Positions 23,453 through 31,648 of a stretch of DNA of 46,892 nucleotides are shown here, in pieces (positions within the stretch are counted from its first letter, which is position 1; every line of letters starts with the position of its first letter). Source of the DNA: Streptomyces nanshensis (GTDB lineage Bacteria > Actinomycetota > Actinomycetes > Streptomycetales > Streptomycetaceae); contig NZ_LJGW01000110.1 in NCBI RefSeq assembly GCF_001751255.1, forward strand, positions 1 through 46,892. The letters are read 5' to 3'. Both the position numbers and the translations under genes were made by a program. The notes below the pieces were generated by a model, which did no database searches, was not told where the DNA came from, and saw only the letters and a program-made list of their open reading frames with translations.

Positions 23453-24556
23453 TCAGTGGTGGATCGACAGATCCGTGCCCGCGAGCCGGCGGCCCGTGCC
23501 GTTCCACTTGAGGGCGATGACCTCGGCCATGATCGCCACCGCCGTCTCCTCCGCCGTACGGCCGCCGAGGTCGAGCCCGATCGGCGAGGAGAGACGGCGC
23601 AGCGCGGCCTCCTCGACGCCCGCCTCGCGCAGCCGCCGCAGCCGGTCCTCATGCGTCGTACGGCTGCCCATCGCGCCGATGTAGCAGGCCGGGGTGCGCA
23701 GGGCGCGCTGGAGCAGCGGGACGTCGAACTTCGGGTCGTGGGTGAGCACGCAGATGACGGTGCTCTCGTCGACGGTGACCTGGTCGAGGAGCTGGTGCGG
23801 CCACCGTACGACCAGTTCGTCGGCGTCGGGGAAGCGCTCGCTGGTGGCGAAGACGGGCCGTGCGTCGCAGACCGTGACGTGGTAGCCGAGGAACTTCCCG
23901 AGCCGGGCGACGGCGCCGGCGTGGTCGATCGCGCCGAAGACGAGCATCCGCGGCGGCGGCGCGAACGACTCGACGAACACGGTGACTTCGCCCATCCGCC
24001 GGCCGCTGCGGCACGCGGTGTGCACGACCGTGGTGGTGCCCTGGGCGAGCAGTCCGCGCGTCTGCCCGGTGACGCTGCCGTCCACGTCGTCCTCGCCGAG
24101 GGTGCCCCGCACGGTGTCCGCGGTGACGACGAGGCGGCTGCCCGTGACCACCTGCGGCTCCGGGCCGTCGATCACGGTGGCGACCGCGACGGGGCTGCCC
24201 GCGAGGACGTCGTCGAGGACACCGTCGAGTTCGGGATACGGCTCGGCGCCCGCCGGACGCACCAGGACCTCGATGACGCCGCCGCAGGTGAGCCCCGCCT
24301 CCAGCGCCTCGTCGTCGCTGACTCCGTAGGTACGGAGCACGGGGGTGCCCTCCGCGAGCACGTCGAGGGCGAGTTCGTAGACGGCGCTCTCCACGCACCC
24401 GCCGGAGATGCTGCCCAGCACCGTGCCGTCGGCGGAGACGGCCATGCTCGCTCCCGGCTGGCGCGGTGCGGACTTCCAGGTCCGGGTGACCGTGGCCAGG
24501 GCGAAGGAGACACCCGCGGCCCTCCACGACTTGAGACCCTCAGCGATGTCCCGCAC
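23453..24556 (-). CDS. coxI: XdhC/CoxI family Mo-cofactor maturation protein, 367 aa
   Basis: A full-length XdhC-family protein. The N-terminal XdhC/CoxI domain includes SAPRQPGASMAVSADGTVLG and SISGGCVESAVYE. The C-terminal Rossmann domain includes RMLVFGAIDHAGAVARLGKF, CVLTHDPKFDVPLLQRALRT, YIGAMGSRTTHEDRLRRLRE and the terminal PIGLDLGGRTAEETAVAI. XdhC proteins bind and sulfurate the molybdenum cofactor before insertion; CoxI-type members mature CO dehydrogenase. The GTG at 24556 is divergent to coxM across 393 bp, so it belongs to the cox locus. The symbol is by context; it could equally be called XdhC. Confidence 0.88.
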   Translation of the reverse strand: MRDIAEGLKSWRAAGVSFALATVTRTWKSAPRQPGASMAVSADGTVLGSISGGCVESAVYELALDVLAEGTPVLRTYGVSDDEALEAGLTCGGVIEVLVRPAGAEPYPELDGVLDDVLAGSPVAVATVIDGPEPQVVTGSRLVVTADTVRGTLGEDDVDGSVTGQTRGLLAQGTTTVVHTACRSGRRMGEVTVFVESFAPPPRMLVFGAIDHAGAVARLGKFLGYHVTVCDARPVFATSERFPDADELVVRWPHQLLDQVTVDESTVICVLTHDPKFDVPLLQRALRTPACYIGAMGSRTTHEDRLRRLREAGVEEAALRRLSSPIGLDLGGRTAEETAVAIMAEVIALKWNGTGRRLAGTDLSIHH

Positions 24557-24949
24557 TCCGGCTCCTTCCCGTCGGTGGCCGCCGCACCGGCCGCGCGTGC
24601 CGCCCGTCCTCTGCGGCGGCCCCTCCGGCGTCCCGGCCGTCGGGGAGACGAGGCGGCGTGCACCGAACGATGTGGATGCGGGGGCCCGGGTGTCAACGGC
24701 GTCCTCAGCGATCGCTTAAGTCGCCGTTCACCAGTGACGACCGCGTACGGACGGCGTGCCCACCGCCTCAGCACACCTTCGGCGGCCATGTCTCACCTCA
24801 GCCGGTGCGGGGCGCCGGGAAGACAAGTCCCGAGGGACTTAAGCATCTCCTTAACTCGTCGTTGACATCCCGTCACGGCGGCGGCGGAATGACCCCCACG
24901 CACCGGGCGGACGAACCCGGCTGCGGTGGCTGAAGGAAGGGGTCGCGCT
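24557..24949. promoter_or_regulatory. cox divergent control region
   Basis: This 393-bp gap holds no gene. It carries a direct repeat, CTTAAGTCGCCGTT at 24715-24728 and CTTAACTCGTCGTT at 24850-24863 (12/14 identical), and an inverted repeat AAGTCCC-GA-GGGACTT at 24825-24840 that runs into a third CTTAAG (24838-24843). TTGACA at 24862-24867 is a possible -35, though no clear -10 follows. GAAGGAAGGGG before 24950 is the coxM ribosome site. The AT-richer CTTAA elements stand out against the GC background, making this the likely place where the CO or starvation signal acts on coxMSL and coxI. Confidence 0.55.
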
Positions 24950-25828
24950 ATGCAGGTGCCCGCACCGTTCGAGTACGAGCGGGCCGGCAGCGTCGATGAG
25001 GCGATCGGCGTGCTGGACCGGCTCGGTGACACGGCAAGACTCATCGCGGGCGGTCACAGCCTGCTGCCGATGATGAAGCTGCGGCTCGCCAACTTCGAAT
25101 ACCTGGTGGACATCAACGACCTGGCGGACGAGCTGGGTTTCATCGTCTTCGAACCGGACCGGGTGCGCATCGGCGCGATGACCCGGCACCGGGAGCTGCT
25201 GGAGTCCGCCGAACTCGCCCGCGCCTTCCCGATCTTCCAGGACGCGGAGAAGGTCATCGCCGACCCGGTGGTCCGCAACCGCGGCACGCTCGGCGGCTCG
25301 CTCTGCCAGGCCGACCCCTCGGAGGACCTGTCGGCGGTGTGCACGACGCTCGGCGCGAGCTGCGTCATCCGCGGCCGCGACGGCGAACGCGTCGTGACGA
25401 TGGAGGAGTTCCACCGCGGTCCGTACGAGACGGCCGTCGGCGACGCGGAGATCCTCACCGAGGTGCGCTTCCCCGTGCACCCGTCGGGGTCCAGCGCGTA
25501 CGAGAAGGTCGAACGCCGGGCCGGCGACTGGGCGGTGGTCTCCGCGGGCGCCGCGGTGTGGCTGGAGGGCGGCGTCATCTCCGACGCCCGCGTCGGGCTC
25601 GCCGCGGTCGGCCCCAACACCACGGGCCTGCCGGAGATCTCGCAGACGCTGCGCGGAGCGACCCCCTCGGAGGAGGCGTACGCGCGGGCCGGGGACATCG
25701 CGGCGCGCTCGTGCGACCCGGCGTCCGACCACCGCGGCAGCGCCGAGTACAAGCGGCACCTCGCGAAGGAGCTGACCGTGCGGGCGCTGCGCCGCTCCGT
25801 CGCCAGGGTCAACGGAGAGGAAGACTGA
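24950..25828 (+). CDS. coxM: CO dehydrogenase medium (FAD) subunit CoxM
   Basis: The 292-aa flavoprotein subunit of aerobic CO dehydrogenase; it receives electrons from CoxS and passes them to the quinone side. The first FAD loop is IAGGHSLLPMMKLRLA (AGGHS at residues 33-37), and the second is NRGTLGGSLCQADPSEDL. The C-terminal flavoprotein domain follows (AYEKVERRAGDWAVVSAGAA and VGLAAVGPNTTG). Unlike the PaoB-like subunit at 6667, it has no extra Fe-S insertion. The ATG at 24950 follows a good ribosome site; the upstream extension to 24926 is not needed. Its stop overlaps the coxS start by 1 bp (TGATG). Confidence 0.93.
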   Translation: MQVPAPFEYERAGSVDEAIGVLDRLGDTARLIAGGHSLLPMMKLRLANFEYLVDINDLADELGFIVFEPDRVRIGAMTRHRELLESAELARAFPIFQDAEKVIADPVVRNRGTLGGSLCQADPSEDLSAVCTTLGASCVIRGRDGERVVTMEEFHRGPYETAVGDAEILTEVRFPVHPSGSSAYEKVERRAGDWAVVSAGAAVWLEGGVISDARVGLAAVGPNTTGLPEISQTLRGATPSEEAYARAGDIAARSCDPASDHRGSAEYKRHLAKELTVRALRRSVARVNGEED

Positions 25829-26343
25829 TGCAGGTCACGATGGTCGTCAACGACGAAGAGGTCACCCGGGAGATCGAGGGGCGGCTGCTGCTCGTCCACT
25901 TCCTGCGTGACCATCTGGCACTGACCGGCACCCACTGGGGCTGTGACACCAGCAACTGCGGTACGTGCGTGGTGTGGCTGGACGGCGAGCCGGTGAAGTC
26001 GTGCACGGTGCTGGCCGCGATGGCCGGCGGGCGCGAGGTACGCACCGTCGAGGGGCTGGAGCAGGGCGGCGAACTCGACCCCGTCCAGAAGGGGTTCGTG
26101 GAGTGCCACGGCCTCCAGTGCGGCTTCTGCACCCCCGGGATGATGATGACCGCGCGGGCCCTGCTGGACCGGAACACCAGCCCGTCCGAGGAGGAGATCC
26201 GCGAGGCGATCTCCGGCCAGATCTGCCGGTGTACCGGCTACTCCACCATCGTCCGCTCCATCCAGTGGGCCGCGGCCGAGGAGGCCGGCACCCGCACCAC
26301 GACCGCCGACGCACCGACGGCAGACTCGGGGAGCGCTTCATGA
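25828..26343 (+). CDS. coxS: CO dehydrogenase small (2x[2Fe-2S]) subunit CoxS
   Basis: A 171-aa iron-sulfur subunit carrying two [2Fe-2S] clusters between the Mo-Cu site and FAD. Cluster II ligands are Cys39, Cys44, Cys47 and Cys59 (HWGCDTSNCGTCV). Cluster I ligands are Cys98, Cys101, Cys133 and Cys135 (LQCGFCTPGMMM and QICRCTGY). All are present and correctly spaced. The last 20 residues are a Thr/Ala tail beyond the usual end. The ATG at 25828 and the 4-bp overlap with coxL (ATGA) show tight coupling. Confidence 0.95.
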   Translation: MQVTMVVNDEEVTREIEGRLLLVHFLRDHLALTGTHWGCDTSNCGTCVVWLDGEPVKSCTVLAAMAGGREVRTVEGLEQGGELDPVQKGFVECHGLQCGFCTPGMMMTARALLDRNTSPSEEEIREAISGQICRCTGYSTIVRSIQWAAAEEAGTRTTTADAPTADSGSAS

Positions 26344-28733
26344 CCACCGTCGCGGGATCACCCGTCACCGCATTCGAGAACAACGACCAGAAGCCCGTCG
26401 GGCACGGGCGGATGCTGCGGAAGGAGGATCCGCGCTTCGTCCGCGGCAGGGGCCGCTACGTCGACGACGTCCAACTGCCCGGCATGCTGCACCTGGCGAT
26501 CCTGCGCGCCCCCATGGCGCACGCCCGCATCGTCAGCGTCGACACCAGCCTCGCCGAGGCGCACCCGAAGGTGAAGCTCGTCGTCACGGGCGCGATGCTC
26601 GCCGAGAAGGGCCTGGCGTGGATGCCGACCCTCTCCAACGACGTGCAGGCCGTGCTCGCCACGGACAAGGTGCGCTTCCAGGGCCAGGAGGTCGCCTTCG
26701 TCGTCGCCGAGGACCGCTACGCGGCGCGCGACGCCCTGGAGTTGATCGACGTCGAGTACGAGATGCTCGACCCGGTCGTGGACGTACGCACGGCACTGGA
26801 CCCCTCGGCTCCGGTGATCCGCGACGACCTCGACGGCAAGACCGACAACCACTGCTTCGACTGGGAGACCGGCGACGCGGAGGCCACCGAGGACGTCTTC
26901 GCCAAGGCGGACGTCGTCGTCAGCGACGACATCGTCTATCCGCGGGTGCACCCCGCGCCGATGGAGACCTGCGGCTCGGTCGCCGACTTCGACGCCGTCG
27001 ACGGCAAGCTGACGCTGTGGTCGACGACCCAGGCGCCGCACGCGCACCGCACGCTGTACGCGATCGTGGCGGGCCTGCCGGAGCACAAGATCCGGGTCAT
27101 CTCCCCCGACATCGGCGGCGGGTTCGGCAACAAGGTGCCGATCTACCCCGGTTACGTCTGCTCCGTCGTCGGCTCGCTGCTGACGGGCAAGCCGGTGAAG
27201 TGGATGGAGGACCGCTCGGAGAACCTCACCAGCACGGGCTTCGCCCGCGACTACGTGATGCGCGGCGAGATCGCCGCCACCCGGGACGGCAAGATCCTCG
27301 GCATCCGCACCAACGTGCTCGCCGACCACGGCGCGTTCAACGGCACGGCGGCGCCCGTGAAGTACCCGGCCGGGTTCTTCGGCGTCTTCACCGGCAGCTA
27401 CGACATCGAGGCCGCGTACTGCAAGATGACGGCCGTCTACACCAACAAGGCGCCGGGCGGTGTGGCGTACGCGTGCTCGTTCCGTATCACCGAAGCGGTG
27501 TATCTGGTCGAGCGGATCGTCGACTGCCTCGCGTACGAACTGGACATGGACCCGGCCGAGTTGCGGCTGCGCAACTTCATCAAGCCCGAGCAGTTCCCGT
27601 ACACCTCCAAGACCGGCTGGGTGTACGACTCGGGCGACTACGAGCCGACGATGCGGCTGTCGATGGAGCTGGCCGGCTACGACGAACTCCGCCGCGAGCA
27701 GGAGGAGAAGCGGGCCCGCGGCGAACTGATGGGCATCGGCATCTCGTTCTTCACCGAGGCCGTGGGCGCCGGGCCGCGCAAGGACATGGACATCCTCGGC
27801 CTCGGCATGGCCGACGGCTGCGAACTGCGCGTGCATCCCACGGGCAAGGCCGTGGTGCGGCTGTCGGTGCAGACGCAGGGGCAGGGCCATGAGACGACGT
27901 TCGCGCAGATCGTCTCCGAGGAGACCGGCATCCCGCCGTCCGACATCGACGTGGTGCACGGCGACACCGACCAGACGCCGTTCGGGCTCGGTACGTACGG
28001 CAGCCGCTCGACGCCCGTCTCGGGTGCCGCGGCGGCGCTGGTGGCGCGGAAGGTACGGGACAAGGCGCGGCTCATCGCCTCCGGCATGCTGGAAGTACCG
28101 GCCACCGACATCGAGTGGACGAAGGGCTCCTTCCATGTGAAGGGCGACCCGTCGGCGTCGGTGACCATCCAGGACATCGCGATGAAGGCGCACGGCGCCG
28201 GCGATCTCCCGGAGGGCATCGAGGGCGGTCTGGAAGCGCAGATCTGCTACAACCCGGAGAACCTCACGTACCCGCACGGCGCCTACATCTGCGTCGTGGA
28301 CATCGACCCGGGCACGGCACGCGTCACCGTCCGCCGGTTCGTCGCGGTCGACGACTGCGGTACGCGCATCAACCCGATGATCATCGAGGGCCAGGTGCAC
28401 GGAGGTCTCACCGACGGCGTCGGCATGGCGCTGATGGAGATGATCGCCTTCGACGAGGACGGGAACTGCCTCGGCGGTTCGCTGATGGACTATCTGATCC
28501 CGACGGCGCTCGAAGTGCCCGACTGGGAGACGGGGTTCACGGTGACGCCCTCGCCGCACCACCCCATCGGGGCCAAGGGCGTCGGTGAGTCGGCGACCGT
28601 CGGCTCGCCACCGGCCGTGGTGAACGCGGTCGTCGACGCACTCAAGCCGTTCGGTGTCCGGCACGCCGACATGCCGCTCACCCCGTCCCGGGTGTGGGAG
28701 GCCATGCAGGGCCGCCCGATGCCGCCGATCTGA
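26340..28733 (+). CDS. coxL: Form I CO dehydrogenase large (Mo-Cu) subunit CoxL
   Basis: The catalytic subunit (797 aa) oxidising CO to CO2 at a Mo-S-Cu centre. It carries the form I active-site motif AYACSFR with the Cu-ligand Cys379 (GGVAYACSFRITEAVYLVER), the diagnostic AYxCSFR; form II proteins have AYRGAGR instead. GGGFGNKVPIYPGYV is the cofactor Gln/Phe loop region. QGQGHETTFAQIVSEETGIP and GTYGSRSTPVSGAAAALVAR bind the dinucleotide cofactor. The base glutamate lies in GAKGVGESATVG (Glu750). Length is normal (about 800 aa). It starts with ATGA overlap on coxS. The intact motif argues for real CO dehydrogenase rather than a generic hydroxylase. Confidence 0.95.
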   Translation: MTTVAGSPVTAFENNDQKPVGHGRMLRKEDPRFVRGRGRYVDDVQLPGMLHLAILRAPMAHARIVSVDTSLAEAHPKVKLVVTGAMLAEKGLAWMPTLSNDVQAVLATDKVRFQGQEVAFVVAEDRYAARDALELIDVEYEMLDPVVDVRTALDPSAPVIRDDLDGKTDNHCFDWETGDAEATEDVFAKADVVVSDDIVYPRVHPAPMETCGSVADFDAVDGKLTLWSTTQAPHAHRTLYAIVAGLPEHKIRVISPDIGGGFGNKVPIYPGYVCSVVGSLLTGKPVKWMEDRSENLTSTGFARDYVMRGEIAATRDGKILGIRTNVLADHGAFNGTAAPVKYPAGFFGVFTGSYDIEAAYCKMTAVYTNKAPGGVAYACSFRITEAVYLVERIVDCLAYELDMDPAELRLRNFIKPEQFPYTSKTGWVYDSGDYEPTMRLSMELAGYDELRREQEEKRARGELMGIGISFFTEAVGAGPRKDMDILGLGMADGCELRVHPTGKAVVRLSVQTQGQGHETTFAQIVSEETGIPPSDIDVVHGDTDQTPFGLGTYGSRSTPVSGAAAALVARKVRDKARLIASGMLEVPATDIEWTKGSFHVKGDPSASVTIQDIAMKAHGAGDLPEGIEGGLEAQICYNPENLTYPHGAYICVVDIDPGTARVTVRRFVAVDDCGTRINPMIIEGQVHGGLTDGVGMALMEMIAFDEDGNCLGGSLMDYLIPTALEVPDWETGFTVTPSPHHPIGAKGVGESATVGSPPAVVNAVVDALKPFGVRHADMPLTPSRVWEAMQGRPMPPI

Positions 28734-28747
28734 TCCGGGAGCACGCG

Positions 28748-29827
28748 ATGCCGAGCAGGGTGTCCACAAGGGCGGGTGAACTCGCCGAGCACCGGGTGCC
28801 GTTCGCCCACGCCAGGGTCGTACGGGCGCAGGTGCCGACGTCGGCGCACGCCGGGGACGAGGCGATCGTCCTGCAGGACGGGTCGGTCGACGGCTTCGTC
28901 GGCGGGGTGTGCGCGGAGGGCACGGTGCGCACCGCCGCGCTCCGTGCGATGCGGGAGGACGCGGCCGTGCTGCTGCGGGTGCTGCCCGCGGGGGACGACG
29001 TCTCCTTCCCCGACTCCCCCGGCGCCGAGGTGGTGGTCAACCCGTGTCTGTCGGGAGGGGCGTTGGAGATCTTCATCGAGCCGCGGCTGCCGCCGCCCCT
29101 GCTCGGCGTCGTCGGCGGTACGCCGGTGGCGGACGCGCTCGTGGCGATGGCGGAGGTGCTCGGGCACACGACGGTCCGCTGCGGTCCGGGGTCCGGCGTC
29201 GCCGGTACGGACGGTGTGAACCGTACGGACGAGGCGGACGGTACGGACGGGTCCGGGGGCTCCGCGGCCGCGGTGCCGCGGAACGCCTCCGCGGTGATCG
29301 TCGCCACCCACGGCCGGGACGAGGAGGAGACCATCCGCGCCGCCCTCGACGCGGGAGTGCGCTACGTCGCGCTGGTCGCCAGTCCCCGCCGGGGCGGGGC
29401 GGTGCTGGAGGGGATGGGCCTGACCCCCGAGGAGGCCCGGCGCGTCAGCACGCCCGCCGGGTTCGACATCGGCGCGCGTACGGCGCCCGAGGTGGCGCTG
29501 TCCATCCTCGCGGAGATGGTCGCCGCTCTGCGCGCGGACGAACGGGAGGCACACGGCACGCCGGCCCACGGCACCTCCGGCACGTCCGGCGCCTCGTCCC
29601 CGGCGGATCCTCAACCGGAGCCTCCGCGGCAGGAGTCGGACCCCGTCTGCGGGATGACGGTGACGGTCATGCCGGACACCCCGCGGCTGACCGTCGACGG
29701 CACCGACGTCTTCTTCTGCGGTACGGGCTGCCGCGACGGCTACGCCCGGAGCACGGGCGGCGACGCGGACGCGCACGCGGACACGGCTGCCGCCGGAGCC
29801 GGCGCGCACCCGGTGGCGGGGAGGTGA
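28748..29827 (+). CDS. XdhC/CoxF-like maturation protein fused to a YHS metal-binding domain
   Basis: A 359-aa fusion. Residues 1-85 form an XdhC/CoxI N-terminal domain (TRAGELAEHRVPFAHARVV and GFVGGVCAEGTVRTAALRAM). Residues about 115-275 form the Rossmann-like C-terminal XdhC domain (LLGVVGGTPVADALVAMAEV, GVRYVALVASPRRGGAVLEG, PAGFDIGARTAPEVALSILA). A low-complexity linker leads to a YHS domain: DPVCGM (Cys301) and FFCGTGCRDGYA (Cys324, Cys328). YHS domains occur in copper ATPases and other metal-handling proteins. Sitting between coxL and coxD, it probably helps build the Mo-S-Cu centre, perhaps carrying copper (inference). The ATG at 28748 has GGGAG before it; the stop overlaps coxD. Confidence 0.88.
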   Translation: MPSRVSTRAGELAEHRVPFAHARVVRAQVPTSAHAGDEAIVLQDGSVDGFVGGVCAEGTVRTAALRAMREDAAVLLRVLPAGDDVSFPDSPGAEVVVNPCLSGGALEIFIEPRLPPPLLGVVGGTPVADALVAMAEVLGHTTVRCGPGSGVAGTDGVNRTDEADGTDGSGGSAAAVPRNASAVIVATHGRDEEETIRAALDAGVRYVALVASPRRGGAVLEGMGLTPEEARRVSTPAGFDIGARTAPEVALSILAEMVAALRADEREAHGTPAHGTSGTSGASSPADPQPEPPRQESDPVCGMTVTVMPDTPRLTVDGTDVFFCGTGCRDGYARSTGGDADAHADTAAAGAGAHPVAGR

Positions 29828-30729
29828 GCGGCGTCGTCACGGACCCCCCGTTCACCGATCCCGCGGACGTCGCGCGGCGCCTGGACGAGGCCGACTACCT
29901 CGTCGACGAGGGCACGTCCACGGCGCTGTTCCTCGCGATGGCCCTCGGCCGTCCCCTGCTGCTGGAGGGCGAGCCGGGCGTCGGCAAGACCGCGGCGGCC
30001 AAGGCCATGGCGACGGCGCTGGACACACCGCTGATCCGGCTCCAGTGCTACGAGGGCCTGACGGCCGGTGCGGCCCTCTACGAGTGGAACCACCAGCGTC
30101 AACTGCTGGCGATCCGGCTCGCGGAGTCGCGGCAGGAGAAGCTGGCGGAGGCCGATCTGTTCGGCGAGGAGTTCCTCCAGGAGCGGCCCATCCTGCGAGC
30201 CGTCCGGCACTCCGGGCCCGTGGCGCCGGTGCTGCTGATCGACGAGATCGACCGCTCGGACGAGGAGTTCGAGGCGCTGCTGCTGGAGTTCCTCGGCGAG
30301 GCCGCGGTCACCGTGCCCGAGCTGCGTACGTTCGAGGCCGCACGGCCGCCGTTCGTCGTGCTCACCTCCAACCGCAGCCGTGAGCTGCACGACGCGCTGC
30401 GCCGCCGGTGCCTCTACCACTGGATCGACTTCCCGGCCGCGGAGCGTGCCGCCGAGATCGTCCGGCGGCGGGTGCCGCACGCGCGGACGCCGCTGATCGC
30501 GTCGGCCGCGCAATTCGTCGGCCGGGTACGGCGGTTGGAGCTGGAGAAGCCGCCCGGCATGGCCGAGACCATCGACTGGGTCTCCGCCCTGTCCGTCCTG
30601 AAGACCTCCGAGCTTCTGCGGGCCGACATCCTCAGCACGCTCGGGGCCATCGCCAAGAGCCCGGACGACCGCGACACCATCACCGACGCCCTCGACGAAC
30701 TCGGGCATCCGGAGTCGGCCTCGGCGTGA
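29824..30729 (+). CDS. coxD: MoxR-type AAA+ ATPase CoxD
   Basis: A 301-aa MoxR-family ATPase. Walker A is GEPGVGKT (residues 49-56), Walker B VLLIDE (136-141), sensor-1 region FVVLTSNRSRELHDALRRR, and the C-terminal lid has KPPGMAETIDWVSAL. CoxD in Oligotropha is a membrane-linked chaperone needed for introducing sulfur and copper into CoxL, acting with the VWA protein CoxE. The GTG at 29824 overlaps the previous stop (GTGA). Confidence 0.92.
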   Translation: MSGVVTDPPFTDPADVARRLDEADYLVDEGTSTALFLAMALGRPLLLEGEPGVGKTAAAKAMATALDTPLIRLQCYEGLTAGAALYEWNHQRQLLAIRLAESRQEKLAEADLFGEEFLQERPILRAVRHSGPVAPVLLIDEIDRSDEEFEALLLEFLGEAAVTVPELRTFEAARPPFVVLTSNRSRELHDALRRRCLYHWIDFPAAERAAEIVRRRVPHARTPLIASAAQFVGRVRRLELEKPPGMAETIDWVSALSVLKTSELLRADILSTLGAIAKSPDDRDTITDALDELGHPESASA

Positions 30730-30823
30730 GCCACCGGCCCCGACGCCTCCTCATCTCGTCACGGCGTCCGGTGACGGCACAAGCCCCGCACCCATCAAGC
30801 AGAGAGCAAGCAGAGAGGAACTC

Positions 30824-31642
30824 ATGAAGATCGACAACGAGTTCACGGTCGGTGTCCCCGCGGAGCGGGCCTGGAAGCTGCTCACGGACCTGGAAGGCAT
30901 CGCTCCCTGCCTGCCCGGTGCGCAGCTCACCGGCGTCGACGGCGACGTCTACTCCGGCAAGGTACGGGTCAAGGTCGGCCCGGTGATCTCCCAGTACGCC
31001 GGGACGGCGCAGTTCGTCGAGAAGGACGACGCCGCGCACCACGCCGTGATCAGCGCCAAGGGCAAGGACTCGCGCGGCGCGGGCAACGCCTCCGCGCTCA
31101 TCGACGCACGGCTGCGGGCGGAGGGCGAGAAGACCGTCGTCTCCGTCAGCACCGACCTCAACATCACCGGAAAGATCGCCCAGTTCGGCAGCGGGATGAT
31201 CAAGGAGGTCTCCACGAAGCTGCTCGGGCAGTTCGTGGAGAACCTGGAGGCGGAGCTGCACGTGCCGGCCGCGGAGGGCGACACGGGCACGGCGGCGGCC
31301 GGTTCGCCGAGCGCGCCCGCCGCGGAAGCAGGAGCGGGGACGGGGACGGGGACGGGAGCGGGAGCGGGAGCGCGTACGCAGGAGCCGGCGCCCTCCGCTT
31401 CCTCCGCCGCCACCGCCACCACCGGCGGGACCAACGGCGCCGCCGCCGCGAAGACCCCCGACGCGGCGCAGAACTCGGCGCCCGCCACGGCGTCCGCGCC
31501 GAGGGCGTCGGCCCGGGAGTCGGAGTCGCAGCCCCTGGATCTGATGGGCCTGGCCGGGAGTTCGGTCTACAAGCGCCTGATCCCCGCGGTCGCCGGCCTC
31601 ATCGTCGTCGTCGCGGTGGTCGTCTGGCTCGTCGTCTCCTGA
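30824..31642 (+). CDS. coxG: CoxG, SRPBCC quinone-binding/membrane-anchor protein
   Basis: Residues 1-150 form the CoxG/SRPBCC lipid-binding fold (MKIDNEFTVGVPAERAWKLL, SGKVRVKVGPVISQYAGTAQ and KIAQFGSGMIKEVSTKLLGQ). A roughly 90-residue Ala/Gly/Thr/Ser linker follows, partly built on GGGACG/GGAGCG DNA repeats. A C-terminal membrane helix ends the protein (LIPAVAGLIVVVAVVVWLVV). Mycobacterial CoxG has been reported to extract menaquinone and carry electrons between CODH and the respiratory chain; the tail anchor here fits that role. AGAGAGGAA precedes the ATG at 30824. A 94-bp gap after coxD may allow separate control. Confidence 0.92.
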   Translation: MKIDNEFTVGVPAERAWKLLTDLEGIAPCLPGAQLTGVDGDVYSGKVRVKVGPVISQYAGTAQFVEKDDAAHHAVISAKGKDSRGAGNASALIDARLRAEGEKTVVSVSTDLNITGKIAQFGSGMIKEVSTKLLGQFVENLEAELHVPAAEGDTGTAAAGSPSAPAAEAGAGTGTGTGAGAGARTQEPAPSASSAATATTGGTNGAAAAKTPDAAQNSAPATASAPRASARESESQPLDLMGLAGSSVYKRLIPAVAGLIVVVAVVVWLVVS

Positions 31643-31648
31643 CGCTCG

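Noticed and set aside
24557..24949. CRP/CooA-type binding site for CO sensing
   Set aside because: No TGTGA-N6-TCACA-like palindrome is visible in the cox control region and no CooA or RcoM gene is in the window.
26358..28769. Long minus-strand frame opposite coxL
   Set aside because: Antisense shadow of coxL; composition rich in His/Arg/Val with no recognisable family, while the + frame has every CODH motif.
30824..31642. Frameshift or assembly error in the CoxG linker repeats
   Set aside because: The frame stays open through the repeats and reaches a proper membrane helix and stop, so the repeats are in-frame.
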